A stretch of 49,262 bases of DNA. Origin: Aquamicrobium sp. LC103. GTDB taxonomy: Bacteria; Pseudomonadota; Alphaproteobacteria; Rhizobiales; Rhizobiaceae. Positions within the stretch are counted from its first letter, which is position 1; every line of letters starts with the position of its first letter. The notes beneath the pieces are model-generated. The model saw only the letters and a list, made by a program, of their open reading frames with translations, had not been told where the DNA came from and ran no database searches. Where the stretch lies: NCBI RefSeq assembly GCF_001014615.2, contig NZ_LBCQ02000020.1, positions 1 through 49,262 on the forward strand. Direction: 5' to 3'. The position numbers were made by a program, and so were the translations under genes. Positions 1 through 8,196 of the stretch are shown here, piece after piece.

Positions 1-1
1 A

Positions 2-1438
2 TCACCGCGTCGCCTCCTGCTTCAGCGCCTCGCGCTGCTTCCATTGCTGCATGAAAGTACGGCTTTCCGGTGCCGGAAGGTCGCGGTATTTCGTCCAGCC
101 GCCGGCAAGCGGCAGGGAGCGGAAGCGTCTCTTCGCGCCGCCGAGGGCGGAAAGTGCGGGAACGCCGATGGACGAGGCCAACCGGTAGAGCGTCGGCCGC
201 TTCGCGAACCAGGCCCAGAATTTGAGTCCGTAGCGCGGCACGGCGGGATTCAGGCCGCGCTCGAATTCGCGCTCGCGCCAGTGCCGCATCATCTTCGGCA
301 GCGGTATCTTCATCGGGCAAACGCTCTCGCAGCGGCCACAGAAGGTCGAGGCGTTGGGCAGGTGGCCGCCTTTCTCGACGCCGATCAGCGAGGGCGTGAG
401 GACCGCGCCCATCGGACCGGGATAGACCCAGCCATAGGCGTGGCCGCCGACGGCGTGATAGACCGGACAATGGTTCATACACGCGCCGCAGCGTATGCAG
501 CGCAGCATGTCCTGGAACTCGGTGCCGAGCATCGAGGAGCGGCCGTTGTCGAGCAGGACGACGTGGTATTCCTCCGGCCCGTCCGGGTCGCCCGGCCGCC
601 GCGGGCCGGTCGAGACCGTGGTGTAGACGCTCATGTCCTGGCCGGTCGCGGAACGTGCCAGCACCCGCAGGATCTGTGCCGCGTCCTCGAGCGTCGGCAC
701 GATCTTCTCGATCGACGCCATGGCGACGTGCACGCGCGGCAGGATCTGCGTCAGGTCGCCATTGCCCTCGTTGGTGACGATGATCGACGAGCCGGTTTCG
801 GCGACGAGGAAATTGGCGCCGGTGATGCCGACATCGGCGGCGAAATATTCCTTGCGCAGCACCTCGCGCGCTTCCGAGAGCAGCGTTTCCGGCTCCGTGA
901 GGTCGCGCGCGGCGGGCAGATGCGTGTGCACGCGGCGGAAGTCGCTCTCGACCTGGTCGCGGTTGAGGTGGACGGCGGGCGCGATGATGTGGCTCGGGTG
1001 CTCGCCGCGAAGCTGGATGATGTATTCGCCGAGATCGGTCTCGACCGGGCGGATGTCGTTCTCCTCGAGGAAATCGTTGAGCCCGATCTCCTCGGTGATC
1101 ATCGACTTGCCCTTGGTCACCGTTTTCGCTTTGGCATTACGGCAGATCTCGAGCACGATCCGCCGTGCGTCCTCGGCGGTTTCCGCCCAGTGCACGTGCC
1201 CCCCGGCCGCGATCACCTGCTTCTCATAGGCTTCGAGATAGAGGTCGAGATTTTCGAGAACGTGGTTCTTGATGTCGCGCGCGCTGTCGCGCAGGGCGTC
1301 GAATTCCGGCAGCGCTTCGATCGCCTTCCTGCGCTTGTCGATGAAGCCGGCGCGGACGTTGCCGAGCGCGCGCTGGAGCTGGGCGTCAGCCAGCGCGCCG
1401 CGGGAGTTTTCCTTGAAGGAGGGAGAGGTTATCTGCAT
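2..1438 (-). CDS. lutB: LutB-like iron-sulfur lactate utilization protein
   Basis: A 478-residue LutB/YkgF-type subunit of the LutABC lactate oxidation complex, which passes electrons from L-lactate or a related 2-hydroxy acid to the respiratory chain. The N-terminal three fifths is a LUD domain. Two ferredoxin-like cysteine clusters follow, CIRCGACMNHCP near residue 312 and CGRCESVCP near residue 366. The ATG at 1438 gives the usual N-terminus, and the stop is only 1 bp from the window edge, so the gene is complete. It runs with lutA and the FadR-type regulator, but a repeat of about 170 bp separates it from lutA. A lutC partner is not in the window; it could lie just beyond the left edge. 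The family is clear. The substrate is inferred. Confidence 0.9.
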   Translation of the reverse strand: MQITSPSFKENSRGALADAQLQRALGNVRAGFIDKRRKAIEALPEFDALRDSARDIKNHVLENLDLYLEAYEKQVIAAGGHVHWAETAEDARRIVLEICRNAKAKTVTKGKSMITEEIGLNDFLEENDIRPVETDLGEYIIQLRGEHPSHIIAPAVHLNRDQVESDFRRVHTHLPAARDLTEPETLLSEAREVLRKEYFAADVGITGANFLVAETGSSIIVTNEGNGDLTQILPRVHVAMASIEKIVPTLEDAAQILRVLARSATGQDMSVYTTVSTGPRRPGDPDGPEEYHVVLLDNGRSSMLGTEFQDMLRCIRCGACMNHCPVYHAVGGHAYGWVYPGPMGAVLTPSLIGVEKGGHLPNASTFCGRCESVCPMKIPLPKMMRHWREREFERGLNPAVPRYGLKFWAWFAKRPTLYRLASSIGVPALSALGGAKRRFRSLPLAGGWTKYRDLPAPESRTFMQQWKQREALKQEATR

Positions 1439-1487
1439 GAGCGGAGCTCCCGGCTGTATGAGGGAGCCGTTGCAACGCCGGCGCCTA

Positions 1488-1659
1488 GCGCCCCCTCCGG
1501 CCCTTCGGGCGTCCTTCGGACCCCCCGCTTCGCAGGGGAGGAACGGGCGTTGCGATCGGCCGCACTCTGGATCCTTCCCTGCGAAGCGAGGGTTTCGAAG
1601 AACGGGCGAGACAAGCGGCTCGCCACGAAGGACCGCGCGAAGCGTGGTGGAGGGGGTGC
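1488..1659. repeat. Palindromic intergenic repeat between lutA and lutB
   Basis: The 250-bp gap between lutA and lutB holds a nested inverted repeat. The outer arms (gcgccccctcc at 1488-1498, ggagggggtgc at 1649-1659) match at 10 of 11 positions. Inside, cgcttcgcaggga pairs with tccctgcgaagcg. No coding pattern is visible. It resembles the mobile palindromic elements scattered between rhizobial genes, but copies elsewhere cannot be checked here. In the lutAB transcript it would fold as a long hairpin and could change the relative amount of LutB. Confidence 0.6.
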
Positions 1660-1691
1660 GAAATCGAGCGGTTTCACTGCAATCGTCACCC

Positions 1692-2465
1692 TCACCCCCT
1701 CCCGCCGATGGGCGGCGCGTCGCTCATGCCGGCGAGCACCTCGGCGACGTGGCGCACCTCGACCGCCGAGCCCTCGCGCTTCAGCTTGCCCGCCATGTTC
1801 ATGAGGCAGCCGAGATCGCCGGCGAGCAATGTGCCGGCGCCCGCCTCGCGGATGTTTTCCGTCTTCTTCGAGACGATGGCATTGGAGATGTCGGAATATT
1901 TGACGCAGAAAGTGCCGCCGAAGCCACAGCAGACGTCGGCTTCCTGCATCTCCTTGAGGGCGAGGCCCTCCACCGAGCCCAACAGCTTGCGCGGCTGTTC
2001 GCGGATGCCGAGCTCGCGCAGGCCCGAGCAGGAATCGTGGTAGGTGACGCTGCCCTGCATGCGCGCCTCCACCGAGGAGACGTGAAGCACGTCGACCAGG
2101 AAGCTCACCAGCTCGTGCACCTTTTCCGAAAAGGCGGCCGCGCGGCTCTCCCATGCCGCGTCGCCCTTGAAGAGCGCCGGATAATGTTTCTTCAGCATGC
2201 CCGCGCAGGAACCGGAAGGTGCGACGACGTAGTCGTATTCCTCGAAGGCCGCGATCGTGTTCTCGGCGATCGCTCGCGTGTCCGCCCGGTCGCCGGAATT
2301 GTAGGCCGGCTGGCCGCAGCAGGTCTGCGCGGCCGGCACCTCCACGGCACAGCCCGCATCCTCGATCAGCTTGACGGCGGCGAAACCCACGGTCGGGCGG
2401 AAGAGGTCGACGAGGCATGTGACGAACAGGCCGACGCGGGGTTTCTGGTTGTTCGGGAGATGCAC
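1692..2465 (-). CDS. lutA: LutA-like CCG-domain (Fe-S) oxidoreductase
   Basis: A 257-residue LutA/YkgE-type protein with two cysteine-rich CCG domains: CCGQPAYNSGD at residues 49-59 and CCGFGGTFC near 178-186. Such domains bind iron-sulfur clusters and are shared with GlcF and heterodisulfide reductase subunits. In the LutABC system it acts with LutB and LutC in cytoplasmic lactate oxidation. The start at 2465 lies 45 bp downstream of the regulator's stop codon, so regulator-lutA-lutB is a plausible operon. The length fits the family. The physiological substrate cannot be read from the sequence. Confidence 0.9.
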   Translation of the reverse strand: MHLPNNQKPRVGLFVTCLVDLFRPTVGFAAVKLIEDAGCAVEVPAAQTCCGQPAYNSGDRADTRAIAENTIAAFEEYDYVVAPSGSCAGMLKKHYPALFKGDAAWESRAAAFSEKVHELVSFLVDVLHVSSVEARMQGSVTYHDSCSGLRELGIREQPRKLLGSVEGLALKEMQEADVCCGFGGTFCVKYSDISNAIVSKKTENIREAGAGTLLAGDLGCLMNMAGKLKREGSAVEVRHVAEVLAGMSDAPPIGGRG

Positions 2466-2510
2466 GATTGCTTCCTGGAGCCTGTGGGTTGCTTCGTTCG
2501 GTGGAGTAAA

Positions 2511-3311
2511 TCAGGTCTCGGCGTCGATGGGTATGCCGTCGGCGTTCTTTCTTTGCCGCAGCCGAAGCCGCGCGACGCGCTGCCATTCGCCGGAGCGCTC
2601 GGCCTCGGCCATGGCGCGCTCGACATAGTCGATATGGCCGCGCGCGGCCTGCCTGGCCCCGGCGGCATCGCCCGAGACCACGGCGTCGAATATCGCACGG
2701 TGCTGGGCGAGCAGAACGTCCTGCGCCGCCGGCGTCGCGTAGATCAGGCTGCGGCTGAGGAAGACTCCGTCGGAAAGCAGCCGGTAGCAGGAGCGCAGCG
2801 TGTGCAGGAGCACGATGTTGTGCGCGCATTCGCCGACCGCGTTGTGGAACTCGACGTCGATCGCCACCTCCTCCTCGAAATCGCCGCGCGCATGGGCTTC
2901 CTCCATGCGCCTCATGATGTCGGAGAGGAGCGCACGGTCGTCGGCGGTGGCGCGCCTGGCCGCGAATTCGGCGGCGATGCCTTCGACCTCGCGCCGGTAT
3001 TCGAGATAGTCGGCCGCCGCCTTGCGGTGCTGGGTAATCAGCTCCATCACCGGCGGCGCGAACACCTCGCCGATCACGTCGGCGACCATCGTCCCGCCGC
3101 CTGGACGGGTCACGACAAGCCCGCGCGCCTCCAGCGCCTTCAAGGCGTCGCGCACGATCGGCCGCGACACGTCGAACTGCCGGGCAAGCTCGCGCTCTCC
3201 CGGCAGCCGGTCGCCGACGCGCACGACGCCCTCGAGGATCAGCATCTCGATCTGCTCGATCACGTCATCCGCCGTGCGCGAATGCTCTATGCGGGAAAAG
3301 ATGTCGCTCAC
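2511..3311 (-). CDS. FadR/GntR-family transcriptional regulator
   Basis: A 266-residue GntR-superfamily regulator of the FadR subfamily. An N-terminal winged helix (about residues 12-75, with GDRLPGERELARQFDVSRP) is followed by an all-helical FCD ligand domain. Putative metal ligands of the FCD pocket are visible in DVEFHNAVGE, QHRAIFDAV and ARGHIDYVE. I chose the GTG at 3311 because it yields the typical MSDIFSRIEHSRT beginning; an in-frame GTG at 3338 would add nine residues. It lies between divergent lutAB and glcDEF, and by analogy with GlcC, LldR and PdhR it probably responds to glycolate, lactate or a similar acid and controls both units. The effector is inferred. Confidence 0.88.
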   Translation of the reverse strand: MSDIFSRIEHSRTADDVIEQIEMLILEGVVRVGDRLPGERELARQFDVSRPIVRDALKALEARGLVVTRPGGGTMVADVIGEVFAPPVMELITQHRKAAADYLEYRREVEGIAAEFAARRATADDRALLSDIMRRMEEAHARGDFEEEVAIDVEFHNAVGECAHNIVLLHTLRSCYRLLSDGVFLSRSLIYATPAAQDVLLAQHRAIFDAVVSGDAAGARQAARGHIDYVERAMAEAERSGEWQRVARLRLRQRKNADGIPIDAET

Positions 3312-3449
3312 TTGGCTTTCATATGTGGAACCGGGCACGTTAGAATAGTGCCGAGAAGCAGGCGTGGTCAAATTTTTTATCCGCAAGTGACGTAGGCGTG
3401 CGGCTTTGACTGCTTTTCGAAAGAGATTGTTGCAGGCCTTCCGTATAAC

Positions 3450-3468
3450 TGGTAAAGAGATTTTACCA
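3450..3468. promoter_or_regulatory. Candidate operator for the FadR-type regulator
   Basis: A perfect inverted repeat, TGGTAAA-gagat-TTTACCA, sits 20 bp before the glcD start and just downstream of a TATAAC hexamer (3444-3449) that could be a -10 box. The TGGT/ACCA ends recall FadR-family half-sites, but the spacing is wider than the classic TGGTNNNACCA. It lies in the shared control region of the regulator-lutAB and glcDEF units, so it is the best candidate binding site. Binding is inferred. Confidence 0.5.
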
Positions 3469-3488
3469 CTTGGAGATGAGGCAGCCCC

Positions 3489-4985
3489 ATGACCGGCCTG
3501 ATCATGCCGAAGCCCGACGCCGCGACGATCGCGCGGCGGGACGAGATCGTCGCCGACATGCGCATCATCGTCCCGGGCGAGGGCGTGGTGGATGCCGAGA
3601 ATTCGATGCGTGCCTTCGAAAGCGACGGGCTGACCGCCTATCGCCAGCTTCCGTTGGTCGTGGTGCTGCCGGAGACGACCGCGCAGGTCGCCCGCATCCT
3701 CAAATATTGCTCGGACCGTGCCATCCGCGTCGTGCCGCGCGGCTCCGGCACCTCGCTCTCCGGCGGCGCGCTGCCGCTCGAGGACGCCGTGCTCCTCGTC
3801 ATGAGCCGCTTCAACCGCATTCTCGACATCGACTACGCCAATCGCACCGTCACCGCGCAGCCGGGCGTCACCAATCTCGGCATCACCAATGCCGTCCAGC
3901 ACGAGGGCTTCTACTACGCCCCCGACCCTTCCTCGCAGATCGCCTGCTCGATCGGCGGCAATGTCGCGGAGAATTCGGGCGGCGTGCACTGCCTCAAATA
4001 CGGCCTGACCGCCAACAACGTGCTCGGCATCGAGATGGTGCTAATGAACGGCGAGGTGGTACGCCTTGGCGGCAAGCATCTCGACGCGGAAGGATACGAC
4101 CTGCTCGGCATCATGACCGGCTCGGAAGGCCTGCTCGGCGTGGTGACCGAGGTCACCGTGCGTATATTGAAGAAGCCGGAGACGGCGCGCGCCGTGCTTC
4201 TCGGCTTCCCGACCAGCGAGCAGGGCGGCCAGTGCGTCGCCGACATCATCGGCGCCGGCATCATCCCCGGCGGCATGGAGATGATGGACCGGCCGGCGAT
4301 CCATGCGGCGGAGGATTTCCTCGACGCCGGCTATCCGCTCGACGTCGAGGCGCTGCTGATCGTCGAGCTCGACGGACCCGCCGCCGAGGTCGATCACCTG
4401 ATCGGCGAGGTCGAGGCGATCGCGCTGAAGAACGGTTCCACCACCTGCCGCATCTCGACCTCGGAAGAGGAACGGCTGATCTTCTGGGCCGGTCGCAAGG
4501 CGGCCTTTCCGGCCGTTGGCCGCATCTCGCCGGACTATTATTGCATGGACGGCACGATCCCGCGCAAGGAACTGCCGAAAGTGCTTTCCGGCATGCGCGA
4601 GCTTTCGGAAAAATACGGGCTGCGGGTCGCCAACGTCTTCCACGCCGGCGACGGCAACCTCCATCCGCTGATCCTCTACGATGCCAACAAGCCAGGCGAG
4701 CTCGACAAGGCCGAGCAGTTCGGCGCCGACATATTGCGGCTGTGCGTCAAGGTCGGCGGCGTGCTGACCGGCGAACACGGCGTCGGCGTCGAGAAGCGCG
4801 ACCTGATGACGGAAATGTTCGGCAAGGCCGACCTCGACCAGCAGATCCGGGTGAAATGCGCCTTCGATCCGGATCACCTGCTCAACCCGGGAAAGGTCTT
4901 CCCGCAGCTCCACCGCTGCGCGGAGCTCGGCCGCATGCACATTCATCGCGGCCAGGTGGCGTTTCCCGACATTCCGAGGTTTTGA
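3489..4985 (+). CDS. glcD: Glycolate oxidase subunit GlcD (FAD-linked oxidase)
   Basis: A 498-residue FAD-dependent catalytic subunit of glycolate oxidase, oxidising glycolate (or D-lactate) to glyoxylate (or pyruvate). The PCMH-type FAD-binding domain covers about residues 40-225, with GSGTSLSGGALP near 85. The FAD-oxidase C-terminal domain follows, with HAGDGNLHP near 385 and GEHGVGVEKR near 428. Length matches E. coli GlcD (about 499). The ATG at 3489 is preceded by a ggagatgagg ribosome-binding region. It is first of the glcD-glcE-membrane protein-glcF run and divergent from the FadR-type regulator. Substrate assignment rests on the presence of glcE and glcF. Confidence 0.95.
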   Translation: MTGLIMPKPDAATIARRDEIVADMRIIVPGEGVVDAENSMRAFESDGLTAYRQLPLVVVLPETTAQVARILKYCSDRAIRVVPRGSGTSLSGGALPLEDAVLLVMSRFNRILDIDYANRTVTAQPGVTNLGITNAVQHEGFYYAPDPSSQIACSIGGNVAENSGGVHCLKYGLTANNVLGIEMVLMNGEVVRLGGKHLDAEGYDLLGIMTGSEGLLGVVTEVTVRILKKPETARAVLLGFPTSEQGGQCVADIIGAGIIPGGMEMMDRPAIHAAEDFLDAGYPLDVEALLIVELDGPAAEVDHLIGEVEAIALKNGSTTCRISTSEEERLIFWAGRKAAFPAVGRISPDYYCMDGTIPRKELPKVLSGMRELSEKYGLRVANVFHAGDGNLHPLILYDANKPGELDKAEQFGADILRLCVKVGGVLTGEHGVGVEKRDLMTEMFGKADLDQQIRVKCAFDPDHLLNPGKVFPQLHRCAELGRMHIHRGQVAFPDIPRF

Positions 4986-5189
4986 GGGGTGGCTGCGGAG
5001 CGGAACGCTGTCGTTCGCTTGAATCCATCGCGCCGCGATGTCGCTTCGGCGGATCCGCGGTTCATATATGGCAATCCAAAGAACGGAAACGAAGATGCTT
5101 GTTGAGGCGTGGTCCCCCTCTCCGTCTCGGCTGCGCCTCGACGTCTCTCGCCCGCTTTGCGGGGGCGAGGAAGAAGCGGTGGCGCTGCC
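4986..5189. other. glcD-glcE gap with GC-rich repeat-like segment
   Basis: This 204-bp gap has no convincing gene. Its second half (about 5110-5180) is a low-complexity, partly self-complementary GC-rich stretch with cgcccgctttgcgggggcg. It is similar in style to the repeats elsewhere in the window. It keeps the glcE frame open upstream, which is why a longer glcE reading is possible but unlikely. Confidence 0.4.
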
Positions 5190-6410
5190 ATGACCACCTT
5201 CACACCCTCGACATCCGCGGAGGTGCTCGACGCCGTGCAATGGGCGGTCTCGGAGGAGGCGCCGCTGGAAGTGCTGGGCCACGGCACCAAGCGCGGCATC
5301 GGCCGCCCGGCGCAGAGCGAGCATGCGCTCGACCTTTCCCGGCTTTCCGGCGTGACGCTCTACGAGCCGGAGGAGCTGGTGCTTTCCGCGCGTGCCGGCA
5401 CGCCGCTTGCCGAGATTGAAGCGTTGCTGGCGGAGCATGGCCAGGAACTCGCCTTCGAGCCGATGGACTATGCCCCGCTGCTCGGCGGCGAAGCGGATGG
5501 CGGGCGCAAGAGCGGCACGATCGGCGGCGTGCTCGCGGCGAACCTCGCCGGCCCGCGCCGCATCAAGGCGGGAGCCGCGCGCGACCATATCCTCGGCGTG
5601 CACGCCGTTTCCGGCCGGGGCGAGGCGTTCAAGTCGGGCGGGCGGGTGGTCAAGAACGTTACCGGCTACGATCTCTCCAAGGCGATGGCCGGCTCATGGG
5701 GGACGCTCGCCGTCGTCACCGATCTCACCTTCAAGGTCCTGCCGGCCGCACAGACCGAAGTGACCTTCGCGCTCCGCGGGCTGACCGAGGAAGCGGCCGC
5801 TTCGGCCATGGCGCTGGCCATGGGCTCGAGCGGCGAGGTGGCGGGTGCCGCGCATCTGCCCGAAAGCGTCACCGGCCGCGTCATCGACGGCGCGCTCAAG
5901 GGCAAGGGCTCGACGCTTTTCAGGCTCGAGGGCTTCGGCCCGTCGGTCGCCTACAGGTTCGACGGTCTGGTCCGGCTGCTCGGCGAATATGGCGTTGTCG
6001 AGCGGATCGAGGAGCCGCAGTCGCGCCTGCTGTGGAGCGAAATCCGCGACTGCATGCCCTTCGCCGACGGCACGCGGCGCCCGGTCTGGCGCGTCTCAAT
6101 GGCGCCGATGGCGGCCCACGGGATGGTGATGGCGCTGCGCATGGAGGCGGCCGTCGATGCCTTCTACGACTGGCAGGGCGGTCTCGTCTGGCTGCGCATG
6201 GAGGCTGATCCGGAAGTCGAGGCCGTGCGTCGTCTCCTTGCGCAATTCGGCGGCGGGCACGCCACACTGGTGCGCGCCGCGCCCGCCATCCGCGCCGCCG
6301 TGCCGGTGTTCCAGCCGCAACCGCCCGCGCTTGCCGCGCTCTCGGCGCGCCTGAAGGAGCAGTTCGATCCCAATGGCATCCTCAACCCCGGCAGGATGGC
6401 CGCAACGTGA
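5190..6410 (+). CDS. glcE: Glycolate oxidase subunit GlcE (FAD-binding)
   Basis: A 406-residue GlcE, the second FAD-binding subunit of the glycolate oxidase complex. It carries a PCMH-type FAD-binding half, with SGTIGGVLAANLAGPRR near residues 109-123 and GGRVVKNVTGYDLSK near 150-165. It ends with the common FDPNGILNPGRM. The frame is open further upstream to 5109, but that part is repeat-like DNA. The ATG at 5190 gives the normal N-terminus. It lies between glcD and a small membrane-protein gene in the same orientation, as part of the glc unit. Confidence 0.93.
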   Translation: MTTFTPSTSAEVLDAVQWAVSEEAPLEVLGHGTKRGIGRPAQSEHALDLSRLSGVTLYEPEELVLSARAGTPLAEIEALLAEHGQELAFEPMDYAPLLGGEADGGRKSGTIGGVLAANLAGPRRIKAGAARDHILGVHAVSGRGEAFKSGGRVVKNVTGYDLSKAMAGSWGTLAVVTDLTFKVLPAAQTEVTFALRGLTEEAAASAMALAMGSSGEVAGAAHLPESVTGRVIDGALKGKGSTLFRLEGFGPSVAYRFDGLVRLLGEYGVVERIEEPQSRLLWSEIRDCMPFADGTRRPVWRVSMAPMAAHGMVMALRMEAAVDAFYDWQGGLVWLRMEADPEVEAVRRLLAQFGGGHATLVRAAPAIRAAVPVFQPQPPALAALSARLKEQFDPNGILNPGRMAAT

Positions 6411-6452
6411 GGATGTGATAGCCTTTCGTCCGTGCCAATGGGAGACAATGCC

Positions 6453-6836
6453 ATGACTGACCAGAACACGCCGCCCCCGCCGCCCGCCCGCCAGACCGAT
6501 CGCTGGCTCGAGCCCGGGGCAACGAACGTCCAGATCATCTACATCCTCTATCTCGTCGGCTTCGTGATCGGCATAACCACGCTGATCGGGATCGTGCTCG
6601 CCTATATGAATCGGGGCAAGGCCGGCGGCTGGATCGAGACGCACTATACCTGGGCGATCCGTACCTTCTGGATCGCGTTGCTCGGCGGCTTCGTGTCGAT
6701 TCTTCTCATGTTCGTCTTCATCGGCTTCCTGCTGGCGATCGCCGTCGCGATCTGGGTGATCGTGCGCTGCATCGTCGGCCTTCAGGCAGTGAGCCGGGGC
6801 GAGCCCATCAGGAACCCCGAAAGCTGGATGCTCTAA
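6453..6836 (+). CDS. Small DUF4870-like membrane protein
   Basis: A 127-residue protein with a proline-rich start (TPPPPPARQ), then three or four hydrophobic segments at about residues 30-52, 68-90 and 92-110. The HYTWAIRTFW and GLQAVSRGEPIRNPESW motifs are typical of DUF4870/Tic20-like small inner-membrane proteins. I chose the ATG at 6453 because ggaga lies 7 bp upstream; an in-frame GTG at 6432 lacks support. It sits between glcE and glcF, 3 bp before glcF, so it is certainly cotranscribed. No function is known. It might help anchor the peripheral GlcDEF complex at the membrane, but that is speculation from position. Confidence 0.8.
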   Translation: MTDQNTPPPPPARQTDRWLEPGATNVQIIYILYLVGFVIGITTLIGIVLAYMNRGKAGGWIETHYTWAIRTFWIALLGGFVSILLMFVFIGFLLAIAVAIWVIVRCIVGLQAVSRGEPIRNPESWML

Positions 6837-6839
6837 CCC

Positions 6840-8189
6840 TTGCAAACCACCTTCACGCCCGAGCAGCTCGCCGATCCGCATGTCGCGGAATCCGAGAAGA
6901 TCCTGCGCAAATGCGTCCATTGCGGTTTCTGCACGGCGACCTGTCCGACCTATGTGACGCTCGGCAATGAGCTCGACAGCCCGCGCGGCCGCATCTACCT
7001 CATCAAGGACATGCTGGAGAACGGCCGGCCGGCCGACAAGGAGGTCGTCACCCATATCGACCGCTGCCTTTCCTGCCTGTCCTGCATGACGACCTGTCCC
7101 TCGGGCGTGAACTACATGCATCTCGTCGACCATGCCCGCGCGCATATCGAGAAGACCTATCGGCGCCCGTTTTTCGACCGGTTGACGCGGACGGTTCTTG
7201 CGGCCGTGCTGCCCTATCCCGGGCGTTTCCGCTTCGCCCTGCGGCTGGCGGGGCTCGGGCGACCCTTTGCCGGGCTGTTCGACGCGGTTCGCCCGCTGAA
7301 GCCGGTGGCGGCGATGCTGAAGCTCGCGCCGGGCGCCGTCCCGCCGGTATCGGCGGCGGCAAGGCCGTCCGTCCACGAGGCTAAGGGCGCGCCGCGCGGA
7401 CGCGTCGCCATCCTCACCGGCTGCGCCCAGCCGGTGCTGGAGCCGGGCATCAACGAAGCCGCGATCTCGCTCCTGACCAGGCTCGGCATCGAGGTGGTGG
7501 TGCCGGAAGGGGAGGGCTGCTGCGGCGCGCTGGTCCACCACATGGGCCGCGAGGAACAGGCGCTCGACAGCGCGCGGCGCAATGTCGACGCGTGGACGAG
7601 GCAGATCGACGAAGGCGGTCTCGACGCCATCGTCATCACCGCGTCGGGCTGCGGCACGACGATCAAGGATTACGGCTTCATGCTGCGTCTCGATCCCGCC
7701 TATGCCGAAAAGGCGAAGCGGGTCTCGGCACTGGCCAAGGACGTGACCGAATATCTGGCCACGCTCGATCTGCCGGAGCCCGCCATCCGGCCGGGCGTTG
7801 TGGTGGCCTATCACTCGGCCTGCTCGATGCAGCACGGTCAGAAGATCGTTCGCCAGCCCAGGGAATTGCTGGCGAAGGCGGGGTTCGAGGTGCGCGAGCC
7901 GCGCGAGGGGCATCTGTGCTGCGGTTCGGCCGGCACCTACAACATCCTGCAGCCGGAGATTTCGGCCCGCCTGCGCGACCGCAAGGTGAAGAACATCGAG
8001 GCGACCGGCGCGACGGTGGTCGCCACCGGCAATATCGGCTGCATGACCCAGATCGCCTCTGGATCGGACCTGCCGGTCATTCATACGGTGAAGCTGCTCG
8101 ACTGGGCCTATGGCGGCGCGCGGCCTCGGGGCGTGACGGAGGCGGATACCGGTCCGGAGTTGGTCGCCCGCCGAATAGGGCTGCGGTGA
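6840..8189 (+). CDS. glcF: Glycolate oxidase iron-sulfur subunit GlcF
   Basis: A 449-residue GlcF, the electron-transfer subunit of glycolate oxidase. Two 4Fe-4S motifs are visible, CVHCGFCTATCP from residue 25 and CLSCLSCMTTCP near 75. Two CCG domains follow, with CCGALVHHMG and CCGSAGTYN. The start is a TTG at 6840, chosen because it gives the MQT beginning that lines up with E. coli GlcF and no ATG is available nearby. It starts 3 bp after the membrane-protein gene, suggesting translational coupling, and it ends the glc unit facing a BASS transporter gene. Confidence 0.93.
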   Translation: MQTTFTPEQLADPHVAESEKILRKCVHCGFCTATCPTYVTLGNELDSPRGRIYLIKDMLENGRPADKEVVTHIDRCLSCLSCMTTCPSGVNYMHLVDHARAHIEKTYRRPFFDRLTRTVLAAVLPYPGRFRFALRLAGLGRPFAGLFDAVRPLKPVAAMLKLAPGAVPPVSAAARPSVHEAKGAPRGRVAILTGCAQPVLEPGINEAAISLLTRLGIEVVVPEGEGCCGALVHHMGREEQALDSARRNVDAWTRQIDEGGLDAIVITASGCGTTIKDYGFMLRLDPAYAEKAKRVSALAKDVTEYLATLDLPEPAIRPGVVVAYHSACSMQHGQKIVRQPRELLAKAGFEVREPREGHLCCGSAGTYNILQPEISARLRDRKVKNIEATGATVVATGNIGCMTQIASGSDLPVIHTVKLLDWAYGGARPRGVTEADTGPELVARRIGLR

Positions 8190-8196
8190 CGCCGTT

